DNA of 64,000 bases from Halorarum halophilum (lineage in GTDB: Archaea > Halobacteriota > Halobacteria > Halobacteriales > Haloferacaceae): contig NZ_CP058529.1 of the NCBI RefSeq assembly GCF_013401515.1, positions 1,054,001 to 1,118,000 on the forward strand, in the 5' to 3' direction. Under the pieces are notes generated by a model that saw nothing but the letters and a program-made list of their open reading frames with translations, searched no databases and had not been told where the DNA came from. Of this stretch, positions 53,122 to 62,331 are shown piece by piece; the first letter of the stretch is position 1, and every line of letters begins with the position of its first letter. A program made the position numbers and the translations under genes.

Positions 53122-54930
53122 ATGAGCGAGGAGACTATCACCGTCGCGGACGTCAGCGACGGGCCCGGCGGCGAGTCCGACCTCGCGGCCGGCACGCCGA
53201 TCTCCCTGCCCGTCGTCGAGATCCTGACCGGGCGGGGGTTCATCACGGGCAAGTCCGGCAGCGGGAAGTCGAACACGGCCAGCGTGGTCATCGAGAACCT
53301 CCTCTCGAACAACTTCCCCGTGCTCATCGTCGACTCCGACGGCGAGTACTACGGGCTGAAACAGGAGTTCGAGATCCTCCACGCCGGCGCCGACGAGGAG
53401 TGCGACATCCAGGTGTCCGAGGAGCACGCGAGCAAACTCGCGAGCCTCGCGCTCGAACAGAACGTCCCCATCATCCTCGACGTGTCCGGCTACCTCGACG
53501 AGGACGAGGCGTCCGCGATCATCAAGGAGACCGCCAGACAGCTGTTCGCCAAAGAGAAGAAGCTGAAGAAGCCGTTCCTGATGCTCGTCGAGGAGTGCCA
53601 CGAGTACATCCCCGAGGGCGCCGGCATGGACGAGACGGGCAAGACGCTCATCAAGATCGGCAAGCGCGGGCGGAAACACGGGCTCGGCATCGTCGGCATC
53701 TCCCAGCGCCCGGCCGACGTGAAGAAGGACTTCATCACCCAGTGCGACTGGCTCTGCTGGCACCGGCTCACCTGGGACAACGACACCAAGGTCGTCTCGC
53801 GCATCCTCGGGAGCGAGTACGGCGAGGCCATCGAGGACATGGGCGACGGCGAGGCGTTCATGATGACCGACTGGGCCGAGTCCATTCGCCGTGTGCAGTT
53901 CCACCGCAAGGAGACGTTCGACGCTGGCGCCACGCCCGGACTCGAGGACTTCGAGCGGCCCGACCTCAAGTCGGTCTCCGGCGACCTCGTCTCCGAACTG
54001 CAGGGCATCACCGACGAGCGCGAGCGCCGCGAGTCGGAGATCGCCGACCTCCGGCAGGAACTCGACAAGAAGCGCCAGCGCATCTCGCAGCTCGAACGGG
54101 AGCTCGAGGAGGCGAAGGACATGTCCTCGATGGCGGACACCTTCGCGCAGGCGCTGCTCCAGAAGGCCGAGGCGCCCTACCACGGGGGAAGCGGTCGGCA
54201 CCTCGGACGGGAGGCAGCGGACGCCGAACGGGGGCGGACCGGCCCGAAACAGGCCACGCTGTCGTCCCAAACAGGGGGCGGCGAGGAGCGCAACGGCTCC
54301 GCGCCGAGCACGAACGGGAGCGAAGCGGCCGGTGGAGCCGTCGTCGCGGGGGCAGCCACGAACGGCGCTGCGAAGACGACCGAACCCGATTCGAAACCGG
54401 CGAACGCCGCGGGCGAGGCTGGAACCGACGGCGAGACCGCCGACGCGCGGGTTGGCGCGAGCGACTCGGAGGTGTCGGCAGCCACGCCGGAGGAGGTGCC
54501 GACGACCGACGGGGTCGACATCGCGGACGCGCGCTCCCGGTCCGGCTTCGAGGAGCAGTCCGGGCTGGCCTCCTTCGCCGACGGCACCGAACTCAGGCGC
54601 CGCGAGGCGGTCGTCGAGGGGTTCGCCCGGGCGATCGAGTCGCTGGACGACGTGACCCACGCGATGCTCGCCTACTACCGCACCGCCGGCCGCGCGACGG
54701 CCGAGGAGGCCCACCTCGCGTCCGGCGGATCGGGCGATCGCCGGTACGCATACAGCCGGAACAGGGCGCTCCGCCGGGCCGGCGTCGTCGAACACCGCTC
54801 CCGCGGCGAGTACGCGTACGCGCTCCCCGACCTGGTCGACCGGGTGTACGGCGGCAACGTCCAGGGGCAGGAACTCGCCGAGGTCGTCGCCGAGATCGAG
54901 GTCAGGGCCGAGCTGGCCGAGCCGGAATGA
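53122..54930 (+). CDS. HerA/VirB4-type ATPase (DUF87 domain) with coiled coil
   Basis: A 602-residue protein. Its N-terminal HerA-like domain has a Walker A FITGKSGSGKSNTASVV near residue 46 and a Walker B-like LMLVEECHEYIPEGAG near 155; the arginine-finger/sensor region GIVGISQRPADVKKDFI follows. A coiled coil (about 295-350), a low-complexity Ala/Gly/Thr linker (about 370-470) and a C-terminal helical domain (about 480-602), with TAGRATAEEAHLASGG resembling a winged helix, complete it. HerA relatives pump DNA in repair or defence. No nurA is adjacent. A CTTATG box is about 28 bp upstream. Confidence 0.85.
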   Translation: MSEETITVADVSDGPGGESDLAAGTPISLPVVEILTGRGFITGKSGSGKSNTASVVIENLLSNNFPVLIVDSDGEYYGLKQEFEILHAGADEECDIQVSEEHASKLASLALEQNVPIILDVSGYLDEDEASAIIKETARQLFAKEKKLKKPFLMLVEECHEYIPEGAGMDETGKTLIKIGKRGRKHGLGIVGISQRPADVKKDFITQCDWLCWHRLTWDNDTKVVSRILGSEYGEAIEDMGDGEAFMMTDWAESIRRVQFHRKETFDAGATPGLEDFERPDLKSVSGDLVSELQGITDERERRESEIADLRQELDKKRQRISQLERELEEAKDMSSMADTFAQALLQKAEAPYHGGSGRHLGREAADAERGRTGPKQATLSSQTGGGEERNGSAPSTNGSEAAGGAVVAGAATNGAAKTTEPDSKPANAAGEAGTDGETADARVGASDSEVSAATPEEVPTTDGVDIADARSRSGFEEQSGLASFADGTELRRREAVVEGFARAIESLDDVTHAMLAYYRTAGRATAEEAHLASGGSGDRRYAYSRNRALRRAGVVEHRSRGEYAYALPDLVDRVYGGNVQGQELAEVVAEIEVRAELAEPE

Positions 54931-55208
54931 CCCTCAAACTCCCGTCGGCCGGCGAGGATCGGTGGCACCTCGCGCCCCACGCGCACGTCATCGTCTACGA
55001 GGCGGAGGACGGGGGCGAACTGCTCACCGTCTACGACTGCGGGGCCGCACAGAAACCGCCGTCCGCCCAGGTGATCGGGAACCTCGTCCGGGTGTCGGCC
55101 GAGCACGTCCTCGAACGGGGACCCACGGGGTACATCGTGAAGCTCCGCGAGGCGGCGGATCTGGTCGCCCAGGGCGAAGACCACTACGTCGTCGAGTCGC
55201 GAGAGTGA
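54927..55208 (+). CDS. small partner protein of the HerA-type ATPase, unknown function
   Basis: A 93-residue soluble protein, beginning MTLKLPSAGEDRWHLAP, with a beta-rich centre (HVIVYEAEDGGELLTVYDCG) and a helical C-terminus. The ATG overlaps the stop of the HerA-like gene as ATGA, so production is coupled to it. I recognise no family. The pairing makes it a candidate regulator or subunit of the ATPase. Confidence 0.72.
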   Translation: MTLKLPSAGEDRWHLAPHAHVIVYEAEDGGELLTVYDCGAAQKPPSAQVIGNLVRVSAEHVLERGPTGYIVKLREAADLVAQGEDHYVVESRE

Positions 55209-55301
55209 GTTCCTGACGGCGTTCCCCCGTCACTGCTCGTCGAATCGACCCTCGCGAAGGGGGCGTCAGTCGTCCTCCTCCGCTTCCGTCTCTTCTTCCT
55301 C

Positions 55302-56783
55302 TTATTCCGCTTCCTCCTCGTCCTCGAACTCGTCTGCGGCCTCCTCCGTCGCCTCGACGAGCGCCTCCAGGTCGAGGTGTCCCGATCCGTGGAGCGTCTC
55401 CCCGAGGTCGTCGGCCGTCTCTCGGACGAGCGCCTCCACCTCGTCGGCGGAGGCCTCGGGGTACATCGACCTGACGAGAGCGACGGCACCGGCGACCTGC
55501 GGCGCCGCCATCGAGGTCCCGCCCTTCCAGCCGTAGCCCGGCGACGGGTCCGCCCCGTCGTCCTCGACGATGGTCGAGAACACGAGGTCGTAGAAGTAGT
55601 TCTCGGGGAACCGGGGGTCGTAGTTCCCGCCGGCGGCGCTCACGTCGGTTCCGGTCCCGTAGTTCGTGTAGCTCGCGGGGTAGCTCGTCGGTCTCCGGAG
55701 GTCCTCCAGCGCCTCTTCGGCCTCGATGTCGTCGTCGATATCGTCGTCCCAGAGGTAGCCGATGGGGCCGGTCGCGGAGACGCCGAACATCCCATCGACC
55801 TCGGTGGGGAGGCTCAGCACGTCCTCCGGGGACATGTCGAGCGAGTCGTTGCCGGTCGAGTTCACGACGACGGTCCCCCGCTCGCGGGCGTAGGCGACGC
55901 CGCGCTCGTAGTACTCCGCGATGGTCAGCAGCTCGGGGTACTCCTCGGGGTCGATGTACGGGACGGGGTAGCCGAGGCTGAGGTTCGCGGCGTCACAGCC
56001 CACGTCGGCGGCGTACAGGATGGCCGCGACGGTGTCGGTGAACGTCGCGCCGCCGGTGTCCGAGAACACTCGGAGCGAGAGCAAGTCGGTCTCGGGTGCG
56101 GTCCCGAGCACGCCCGTCGGTTCGTCGTCGCCGTCGCGGCCCTCGCTGGTCCCGCCCGCGGCGTTCGTCGCCGCGACGATACCGGCGACGTGCGTCCCGT
56201 GGTCCCCCGCGCCGTTCGGTCGGAAGTCGTCGGAGTCGGTCGTGAAGTTACGCGACAGCTCCCCGTTCACGACGTCCGCGAGGTCCGGATGTCCGTCGTA
56301 CACGCCCGAGTCGATGACCGCGACGCGACTTCCCGCCCCGCGGGTGTACTCGTGGACGTCGGCCTCCAGTTCGTGGACAGCCTTGTCCCACTGGAGGTCG
56401 CGCCGGGAGGGTGTCGCGGTCTCGTCCTCCTCGTCCTCGTCCTCCTCCGCGACGGGACCGTCGTCCCCTTCGGCGCCGACCGATCCGTCGGCGTGATGGG
56501 CGGACCCGGTGGTCTCGTGGCGGTGCATCTCGATATCGACGGTCGTCGACGCGGTCCCCGGAACCGAGTCCGGGTCGCCTCGCGCGCCGAGGAGGTCGAT
56601 CCGCGAGAGGTCGTGGATTATCTCCACGTCCCCGGGGACGTCGGCCCGATCGACCTCCCGCAGGTCGATCACGAACCGCGTCGACTCGCCCGACTCGCCC
56701 GCGGCCGACCCGCTCGCGAGCGTCGCCCCGGCGAGCGCGCTTCCGGCTACCGTGAGAAATCGTCGTCTGCTGTGTTCTGCCAT
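55302..56783 (-). CDS. subtilisin-like serine protease (S8), Tat-exported
   Basis: A 493-residue secreted halolysin-type protease. The signal SRRRFLTVAGSALAGATLA has the Tat motif. A propeptide-like region extends to about residue 140. The catalytic triad is visible: D in VAVIDSGVYDGHPD near 158, H in DHGTHVAGIVAATN near 192, and S in GGTSMAAPQVAG near 440; the oxyanion asparagine is in VVNSTGND. The C-terminus is a long acidic tail that ends in a TAA, after which the same frame stays acidic for 11 more codons. Confidence 0.9.
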   Translation of the reverse strand: MAEHSRRRFLTVAGSALAGATLASGSAAGESGESTRFVIDLREVDRADVPGDVEIIHDLSRIDLLGARGDPDSVPGTASTTVDIEMHRHETTGSAHHADGSVGAEGDDGPVAEEDEDEEDETATPSRRDLQWDKAVHELEADVHEYTRGAGSRVAVIDSGVYDGHPDLADVVNGELSRNFTTDSDDFRPNGAGDHGTHVAGIVAATNAAGGTSEGRDGDDEPTGVLGTAPETDLLSLRVFSDTGGATFTDTVAAILYAADVGCDAANLSLGYPVPYIDPEEYPELLTIAEYYERGVAYARERGTVVVNSTGNDSLDMSPEDVLSLPTEVDGMFGVSATGPIGYLWDDDIDDDIEAEEALEDLRRPTSYPASYTNYGTGTDVSAAGGNYDPRFPENYFYDLVFSTIVEDDGADPSPGYGWKGGTSMAAPQVAGAVALVRSMYPEASADEVEALVRETADDLGETLHGSGHLDLEALVEATEEAADEFEDEEEAE

Positions 56784-56994
56784 GCAGTGCTGTTTCTGAC
56801 TCAGCTGGTGTTGAAAAAACTTTATCCCACACTACATGTATCGGCACGAAGTCGTCTAGTAACTACTCGACCCGTCGGTAGCGTGGCCTGACCGGACGGT
56901 CGGTCAGGTCACGTGGCGGCAGTTTCGTCGCCGTATTTCGACGATCGGCTCGCGCGAGCCTCCGTTCGCTCGCACTGCTGGCATGTGAGCATCC

Positions 56995-57001
56995 TTAAGA
57001 A
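56995..57001 (+). promoter_or_regulatory. TATA-like box for the hisC operon
   Basis: CCTTAAG lies 23-29 bp before the ATG at 57024, fitting a leaderless transcript for hisC and the overlapping genes behind it. Confidence 0.5.
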
Positions 57002-57023
57002 GCGCCGGCCTCTCCCCACGCGT

Positions 57024-58184
57024 ATGCGACCGCGAGACCTCTCCGCGAACGCCCCCTACGTCCCGGGGCGCGGGATCGAGGAGGTGGCCAGGGAGCTGGG
57101 ACTCGACCCCGACGACCTGGTGAAGCTCTCCTCGAACGAGAACCCGCACGGCCCCTCGCCGGAGGCCGCCGCGGCCGTCCGGGGCGCCGCCGACTCGATC
57201 CACGTCTACCCGAAGGCCGCCCACACCGACCTCACCGAGAAACTGGCCGACCGCTGGGACGTCGCGTCGGAGCAGGTGTGGGTGACCCCCGGCGCCGACG
57301 GCGCGCTTGACTACCTCTCGCGCGCGATGCTCGACCCCGGCGACAGGGTGCTCGTCCCCGAACCCGGCTTCTCCTACTACTCGATGAGCGCGCGCTACCA
57401 CCACGGCGACGCCGCCTCGTACCCCCTCGAGAAGGACGCCGGCTTCGCACAGACCGCCGACCGCGTGCTCGAGGCCTACGACGGCGAACGGATCGTCCAC
57501 GTGACGACGCCACACAACCCCACAGGCTCGGAACTCCCGCGCGAGGAACTGCTGGCGCTGCTCGACGGTGTCGACGACCACACGCTCGTCGTCGTCGACG
57601 AGGCGTACGCGGAGTTCTCCGAGTCGCCCTCGGCGGTCGAGTTGCTCGACGAGCGCGACGACCTCGCCGTCACGCGGACGTTCTCGAAGGCGTACGGCCT
57701 TGCGGGACTCCGCATCGGCTACGCGGTCGTCCCGTCGGCGTGGGCCGACGCGTACGCGCGGGTGAACACGCCGTTCGCCGCCAGCGCCGTCGGCCTCGCC
57801 GCCGCCCTCGCGGCGCTCGACGACGAGGAACACGTCGAGCGGTCGGTCGAGTCGGCGCGCTGGGCTCGCGAGTACGTCGCCGAGAACCTCGACGCCCACA
57901 CCTTCGAGAGCGCGGGTAACTTCGTGCTCGCCGAGGTGGGCGACGGGACGGCCGTCGCCGAGCGCGCCCAGGAGCGGGGCGTCATCGTCCGCGACACGTC
58001 CTCGTTCGGGCTCCCCGGCTGCGTCCGGGTCTCCTGCGGGACCGAGGCGGAGACGAGGCGTGCGGTCGAGACGCTGAACGAGGTCGTCGCCGAGGTGAAC
58101 TCCGAGGCGAGCGGCGAGGGGGACGGGGAGACGGAGCGGGAGGAGAACGAGCAGACGGAGGCCGAGGCGGAGGTGGAACCGTGA
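57024..58184 (+). CDS. hisC: histidinol-phosphate aminotransferase
   Basis: A 386-residue fold-type I PLP aminotransferase. ANAPYVPGRGIEEVARELG near residue 8 and KLSSNENPHGPSP near 33 are characteristic of HisC; the PLP lysine lies in TFSKAYGLAGLRIGYA near 219. It transfers an amino group to imidazole-acetol phosphate in histidine synthesis, and relatives can also act on aromatic 2-oxo acids. A Glu/Thr-rich tail ends the protein. The stop overlaps the next start (GTGA). Start 57024 is preferred to an upstream in-frame one. Confidence 0.9.
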   Translation: MRPRDLSANAPYVPGRGIEEVARELGLDPDDLVKLSSNENPHGPSPEAAAAVRGAADSIHVYPKAAHTDLTEKLADRWDVASEQVWVTPGADGALDYLSRAMLDPGDRVLVPEPGFSYYSMSARYHHGDAASYPLEKDAGFAQTADRVLEAYDGERIVHVTTPHNPTGSELPREELLALLDGVDDHTLVVVDEAYAEFSESPSAVELLDERDDLAVTRTFSKAYGLAGLRIGYAVVPSAWADAYARVNTPFAASAVGLAAALAALDDEEHVERSVESARWAREYVAENLDAHTFESAGNFVLAEVGDGTAVAERAQERGVIVRDTSSFGLPGCVRVSCGTEAETRRAVETLNEVVAEVNSEASGEGDGETEREENEQTEAEAEVEP

Positions 58185-58678
58185 GGCTGGCGGTCACGGG
58201 CACCCCCGGGACGGGCAAGACGAGCGCGACCGAGGCGCTCGACCTGCCGGTCGTCCACCTGAACGACGTCGTCCGCGATGAGGGCCTGTGGAGCGAGCGC
58301 GACGAGGAGCGCGACACCCTCGTCGTCGACCTCGACGCCTGCCGCGAGCACCTCGGCGACTGGGAGGGCGTCCTCGAGTCCCACCTCGCCCACCACTTCG
58401 AGGCCGACCGGGTGGCCGTCCTCCGCTGCCGACCGGACGAACTCGAACGGCGCCTCCTGGACCGCGGGGAACCCGCGGCGAAGGCCGCGGAGAACCGCGA
58501 GAGCGAGGCGCTCGACGTCGTGCTCGGCGATGCGGTCGCCGAGCACGGCGAGGAGGCGGTGTACGAGATCGACACGACAGACCGGACCCCCGAGGAGGTC
58601 GCCGCCGAACTGGCCGCGGTCGCGGCCGGAGAGCGCGAACCCTCCGCCGGCGAGGTCGACTTCCTCGCGTACCGATGA
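58181..58678 (+). CDS. Fap7/AK6-type adenylate kinase-like NTPase
   Basis: A 165-residue P-loop protein, Walker A GTPGTGKTSAT at 7-17, with CRPDELERRLLDRGEP near residue 86 typical of the AK6/Fap7 group. These proteins have weak adenylate kinase or ATPase activity and act in 18S/16S rRNA 3'-end maturation with ribosomal protein S11. It begins with GTG overlapping the hisC stop and itself overlaps the next gene (ATGA), so all three are co-translated. Confidence 0.87.
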   Translation: MRLAVTGTPGTGKTSATEALDLPVVHLNDVVRDEGLWSERDEERDTLVVDLDACREHLGDWEGVLESHLAHHFEADRVAVLRCRPDELERRLLDRGEPAAKAAENRESEALDVVLGDAVAEHGEEAVYEIDTTDRTPEEVAAELAAVAAGEREPSAGEVDFLAYR

Positions 58679-59280
58679 CGCTCGACCAGTTCCGCCACGT
58701 CGCCGACCGCGGCCTCTCGCCGTTCGTTCGCGTCGCCGACGCGCTCGGCCTCTCTCCCGACGGCGTGAGCGTCGTCGCCTTCCTGTTCGCGGTCGCCGCG
58801 GGCGTCGCGTTCGGGATCGCCGAGCCGATCTGGTACGTCGCCGGATCGGTGCTCGTGCTGCTCAACGGATGGCTCGACCTCGTGGACGGCGCGCTGGCCC
58901 GGGAGCAGGGCGTGGCCTCCTCCGGCGGCGACCTGCTCGACCACGTGCTCGACCGCTACGCCGACATCGTGATACTCGTCGGCCTCGCGGCCGGCATCGA
59001 GCGGTACGGGCTCGGACTCGCCGCCGTTACCGGCGTGCTGATGACGTCGTACCTCGGCACGCAGATCCAGGCGGTCGGCATCGGGCGGGAGTACGGCGGC
59101 CTGCTCGGACGCGCGGACCGACTCGCGCTGGTCGGCATCGTCGGCGTCGTCGCCGCCGTGGTCCCCGGCGCGCTCGTCGCCGACTACGGCGTCGTCGCGC
59201 TACTGCTCGGCCTCCTCGCGGTCGTCGGCCACCTCACCGCACTCCAGCGGTTCTGGGGCGCGTGGTCCGATATCGACTGA
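58675..59280 (+). CDS. CDP-alcohol phosphatidyltransferase family enzyme
   Basis: A 201-residue integral membrane enzyme with six hydrophobic segments. The catalytic motif is DLVDGALAREQG (near residue 65), then SSGGDLLDHVLDRYAD, matching D-x2-DG-x2-AR-x8-G-x3-D-x3-D. In archaea this class makes archaetidyl phospholipids from CDP-archaeol and an alcohol or phosphate; which alcohol (inositol phosphate, serine or glycerol phosphate) cannot be decided by eye. The ATG at 58675 overlaps the Fap7-like stop. Confidence 0.88.
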   Translation: MTLDQFRHVADRGLSPFVRVADALGLSPDGVSVVAFLFAVAAGVAFGIAEPIWYVAGSVLVLLNGWLDLVDGALAREQGVASSGGDLLDHVLDRYADIVILVGLAAGIERYGLGLAAVTGVLMTSYLGTQIQAVGIGREYGGLLGRADRLALVGIVGVVAAVVPGALVADYGVVALLLGLLAVVGHLTALQRFWGAWSDID

Positions 59281-59332
59281 CCCCGACGTGCGCCCCGGAA
59301 TCGGAGGTGTACTGGGCGGAGTGGGCCGAACG

Positions 59333-59340
59333 TTTTTGTT
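59333..59340 (+). promoter_or_regulatory. T-rich promoter-like box for the CHAT cassette
   Basis: TTTTTGTT lies about 23-30 bp before the ATG at 59363, a weak but well-placed haloarchaeal promoter candidate. Confidence 0.35.
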
Positions 59341-59362
59341 GCCCCCCTTAGATGATAGATTC

Positions 59363-60109
59363 ATGAAGCGAAACCGGGCTGGCGCGAAGCGCGTCGGTGC
59401 GGCTGGGGCGGGCGCCCGAGGCCCCGGGCCGTCGCTGCAGGAGGCGCTCGCCGTACTGGGCGAGGGGTGCAGCCTGCTCGTGACGGGGGACGTGCCGACC
59501 GACGCACACCGGGTCGCCGCCGCGCGGTACTTCGGCAACCCGTCGAACGAACGCCGCCGGGTGCTGGGGCTGACACACGACACGCCCCGACCGGACGCGT
59601 GGCTTCCGGGCGCCGTGAACGGCGAGGACGACCACGCCGAGATCGTCTGCATGGACGACGCGCTGCGGGACCCGGCGGCCGTCGACGAATCGCCGGCGGG
59701 TGACGGCGGCTTCTCGCCGGGGGTGGACGATTCGTTCCGTCGGCGGTTCCTCGAGGCGATCGTCGACGTGGGAGACGAGGAGGGCCCCGACGGGATGGCC
59801 CTCCGGGTGGGCCTGTTCCGCGTCGACGGGCTCCGTGCGGCGCTCGGTGCGGAGGACGCGGGGCGACTCCTCCGGGACGCAGCGACGACGACGCGCGAGC
59901 GCGGCGGGATGGCACACTTCCACCTCCCGCGCCGCCCCGCGGAGGAGGGCGACCCCCGGTCGGACTCGACGGTCGACGCGGTTGCGACCCAGCTCGGCGA
60001 ACAGCTGGACGTCGTCGTCGAACTCAGGCTCCGGGACCGGGCGGTCGTCCCGGAGGAGCGCTGGCACATCGACGGCTGGGGGTCGACCGACTGGCACCCG
60101 CTCGGGTGA
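59363..60109 (+). CDS. haloarchaeal DUF7504-like protein, possible degenerate RecA/KaiC-type fold
   Basis: A 248-residue soluble protein. LQEALAVLGEGCSLLVTGDV (about 30-49) looks like the start of a RecA-like domain but has no P-loop lysine or GKT, and RRRVLGLTHDTPRPDAWLPG and VGLFRVDGLRAALGAED follow the style of haloarchaeal KaiC-like proteins. I believe it corresponds to the family annotated DUF7504, from memory. Its stop overlaps the start of the CHAT gene (GTGA), so the pair is translationally coupled. Function unknown; scaffold or regulator of the protease is the simplest guess. Confidence 0.7.
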   Translation: MKRNRAGAKRVGAAGAGARGPGPSLQEALAVLGEGCSLLVTGDVPTDAHRVAAARYFGNPSNERRRVLGLTHDTPRPDAWLPGAVNGEDDHAEIVCMDDALRDPAAVDESPAGDGGFSPGVDDSFRRRFLEAIVDVGDEEGPDGMALRVGLFRVDGLRAALGAEDAGRLLRDAATTTRERGGMAHFHLPRRPAEEGDPRSDSTVDAVATQLGEQLDVVVELRLRDRAVVPEERWHIDGWGSTDWHPLG

Positions 60110-62331
60110 CCAGCGTGAGCGAACCGCGCGAACGCCCGGTAGAGCCGCTGACCCTCGTCTCGGTCGACGGCCCGGCGGACTACGAGATCGCGGACCACAT
60201 CGAGGAGGTCCGCATGCCGCTGCGGGTCGACGACGTGACGGGCTGTCCGAGCCGGATCGACTCCGACGGGAGCTATCCCACCCCCGTCGACGCCCGCTGG
60301 CGGATCACCGCGGGGAGCATCACGCCGCTCTGTACCGCAGACGTGTACGTTCGTACGCCGGACAACGCCGTCGTCGCGACGGCGACGGCCGACAGCACCG
60401 CCACGGTTCCCCCCGGTCGGCACGTCCTCGAACTGTCCACCGCGCCGGTGAAGACGTACCTCTCGCTCGAGGGACCGGCGCTCGTCCGCTACGACGGCCG
60501 CTACCCGACGGTGTCGTTCGACGGGGGTGCTGACCGGATCGAGATCGGGGCGCGCTCGCGCCACGAGACCCCGGCAGGGACGGTGACCGTGACGGAGGAC
60601 CCCGCCGACGTCGCGGCGGGGCTCTCGACGTTCGGGTCGGCCCTGGCGACGACCTCGCCCGAGCGCTCGTTCCCGACGCTCCGCGGTCACCCGCCGCTGC
60701 TCGAACTCGGCGACGACTTCGAGGTTCCGCCGCTCGTCGAACGCGTCGACACGGGCGTCGAACTCGCCGTTCCGTTCGAGTACGGACCGCTCTTCTCCGC
60801 GGCGCCGGCGGCGTACTACCTCGGTGCGAGCATCCACGAGAGCGACCGGCCGTCCCTCGAAGCGGGCGGGCGAAGCTACCGGCTCCCGACGGAACACGAG
60901 GACCTGGCGGCCGAACTCGGGCGGCTCCTGAGGCACTGTTTCACCCTCGACTGTGCGACCCGAGCGTGCTCGGCCGGGTTATACGACGTCGACCTGCAGG
61001 TCCACGAGTCCCTCACGGCGCGGCTGGACCCGCCGTGGTCGGAGTGGTACGAGATGGACCTCGCGGACCGGACGGCGGCGTACCTGGACGTCCCACTGGC
61101 GGCGACGGAGGGCGAGATCGGCTGGCCGCAGACGACGGACGTGAAGCCGGTCGCCGAGAACGCGTCGATCCTCCCGTTCCTCGCTGCCGATCTGTCGACC
61201 GTTCGCTCGCCGCCGCCCACGCCGACGGTACCGAACGGTGGCGGGTCGACCCCCCTCGACGAGTTCGTCCGGAACGAGCGGTCGACGGCGTTCACCAGGG
61301 GCGCGGAACGGGCCGGTTCGGGCGACGCGGCGCCCCCCGACACGTTCCGGAGCCCGACCCAGAACGTGACCGAGGAGGACGAGGCAGTGGTCTCGCCCCG
61401 CCCGGCAGAGAGCACGTCACTCGCGTGGGTGGGTCCCGGCTACCCCATGCGCGCCGCGAAACCCACGGTTGCGGCCTACCGGCGGCGGCTCGATCGGACG
61501 CCGTCCGCGGACCTCACCATCGACGTCACCGTCGTCTGCAACGACAAGCGGATGACCGAGGAGGCGGACGACGTGTACGGCTTCCGCGACCACGTCGTGT
61601 TCGAGGTGACCCAGAAGGACGGCCTGACGGTGGAGGAACTGCGCGAGCTCCTCCGGGGGGAGCACGACTTCCTCCACTACATCGGCCACGTCGACCAACG
61701 TGGCGTGGAGTGTACTGACGGCTTCCTCGACCTGCGGAGCCAGTCGGACACGGGCGTCGACGCGTTCCTGCTGAACGCCTGCACGTCCTACCGGCAGGGG
61801 ATGGCGCTCGTCGAGGCCGGCGCGCTCGGGGGCGTCGTCTCGCTCACCGAACTGCCGAACTCGCTCGCGACGCGGGTCGGCCGTGACCTGGCCCGCCTGT
61901 TCGACGCCGGGTTCCCGCTGGACGCCGCTCTGGACGTCGTCGGTCGCGGGCCGTTCGCCGGTAGCTCGTACACGATCGTCGGTGACCCCCGGGTGCAGCT
62001 GTGTCAGTGTGCGAGTGGAACTCCGATCGTGGTCGATGCGATCTCCGAACCGGAAGACGACGCGATAGAGTTCGACGTGTGGAGATATCCCACGTCCGCG
62101 TTCGAAATCGGCTCGATGTCGGGGGTCGTCTTCGCTGATTCTCAACGTCAGCACGTCGGGTCCGGGCAGTGTGGACAGCTCCGTGTGACGAAGACGGATC
62201 TCGAAAACATGCTCAGCTTCGGGTCGTTCCCCCTATCCGCGGCTGGCCGAATCTACTGGTCTACCGAGTTGACAGCTACCGAACTCTTCGACGCTATGGA
62301 CCCGCAGTCGCAGTCCCCGGACCGGCGATAA
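60106..62331 (+). CDS. CHAT-domain (caspase-like) protein
   Basis: A 741-residue protein from a GTG start. The first ~380 residues form a beta-rich, then mixed domain of unknown type; a low-complexity linker (about 380-440) leads to a C-terminal CHAT peptidase-like domain. The candidate catalytic pair is H528 in HYIGHVDQRG and C559 in FLLNACTSYRQG, followed by LGGVVSLTELPNSLATRVG. The final ~90 residues are a separate segment. CHAT enzymes act in bacterial cell-death and defence systems. It is coupled to the upstream DUF7504-like gene and overlapped antisense by a 45-residue gene. Confidence 0.75.
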   Translation: MTSVSEPRERPVEPLTLVSVDGPADYEIADHIEEVRMPLRVDDVTGCPSRIDSDGSYPTPVDARWRITAGSITPLCTADVYVRTPDNAVVATATADSTATVPPGRHVLELSTAPVKTYLSLEGPALVRYDGRYPTVSFDGGADRIEIGARSRHETPAGTVTVTEDPADVAAGLSTFGSALATTSPERSFPTLRGHPPLLELGDDFEVPPLVERVDTGVELAVPFEYGPLFSAAPAAYYLGASIHESDRPSLEAGGRSYRLPTEHEDLAAELGRLLRHCFTLDCATRACSAGLYDVDLQVHESLTARLDPPWSEWYEMDLADRTAAYLDVPLAATEGEIGWPQTTDVKPVAENASILPFLAADLSTVRSPPPTPTVPNGGGSTPLDEFVRNERSTAFTRGAERAGSGDAAPPDTFRSPTQNVTEEDEAVVSPRPAESTSLAWVGPGYPMRAAKPTVAAYRRRLDRTPSADLTIDVTVVCNDKRMTEEADDVYGFRDHVVFEVTQKDGLTVEELRELLRGEHDFLHYIGHVDQRGVECTDGFLDLRSQSDTGVDAFLLNACTSYRQGMALVEAGALGGVVSLTELPNSLATRVGRDLARLFDAGFPLDAALDVVGRGPFAGSSYTIVGDPRVQLCQCASGTPIVVDAISEPEDDAIEFDVWRYPTSAFEIGSMSGVVFADSQRQHVGSGQCGQLRVTKTDLENMLSFGSFPLSAAGRIYWSTELTATELFDAMDPQSQSPDRR

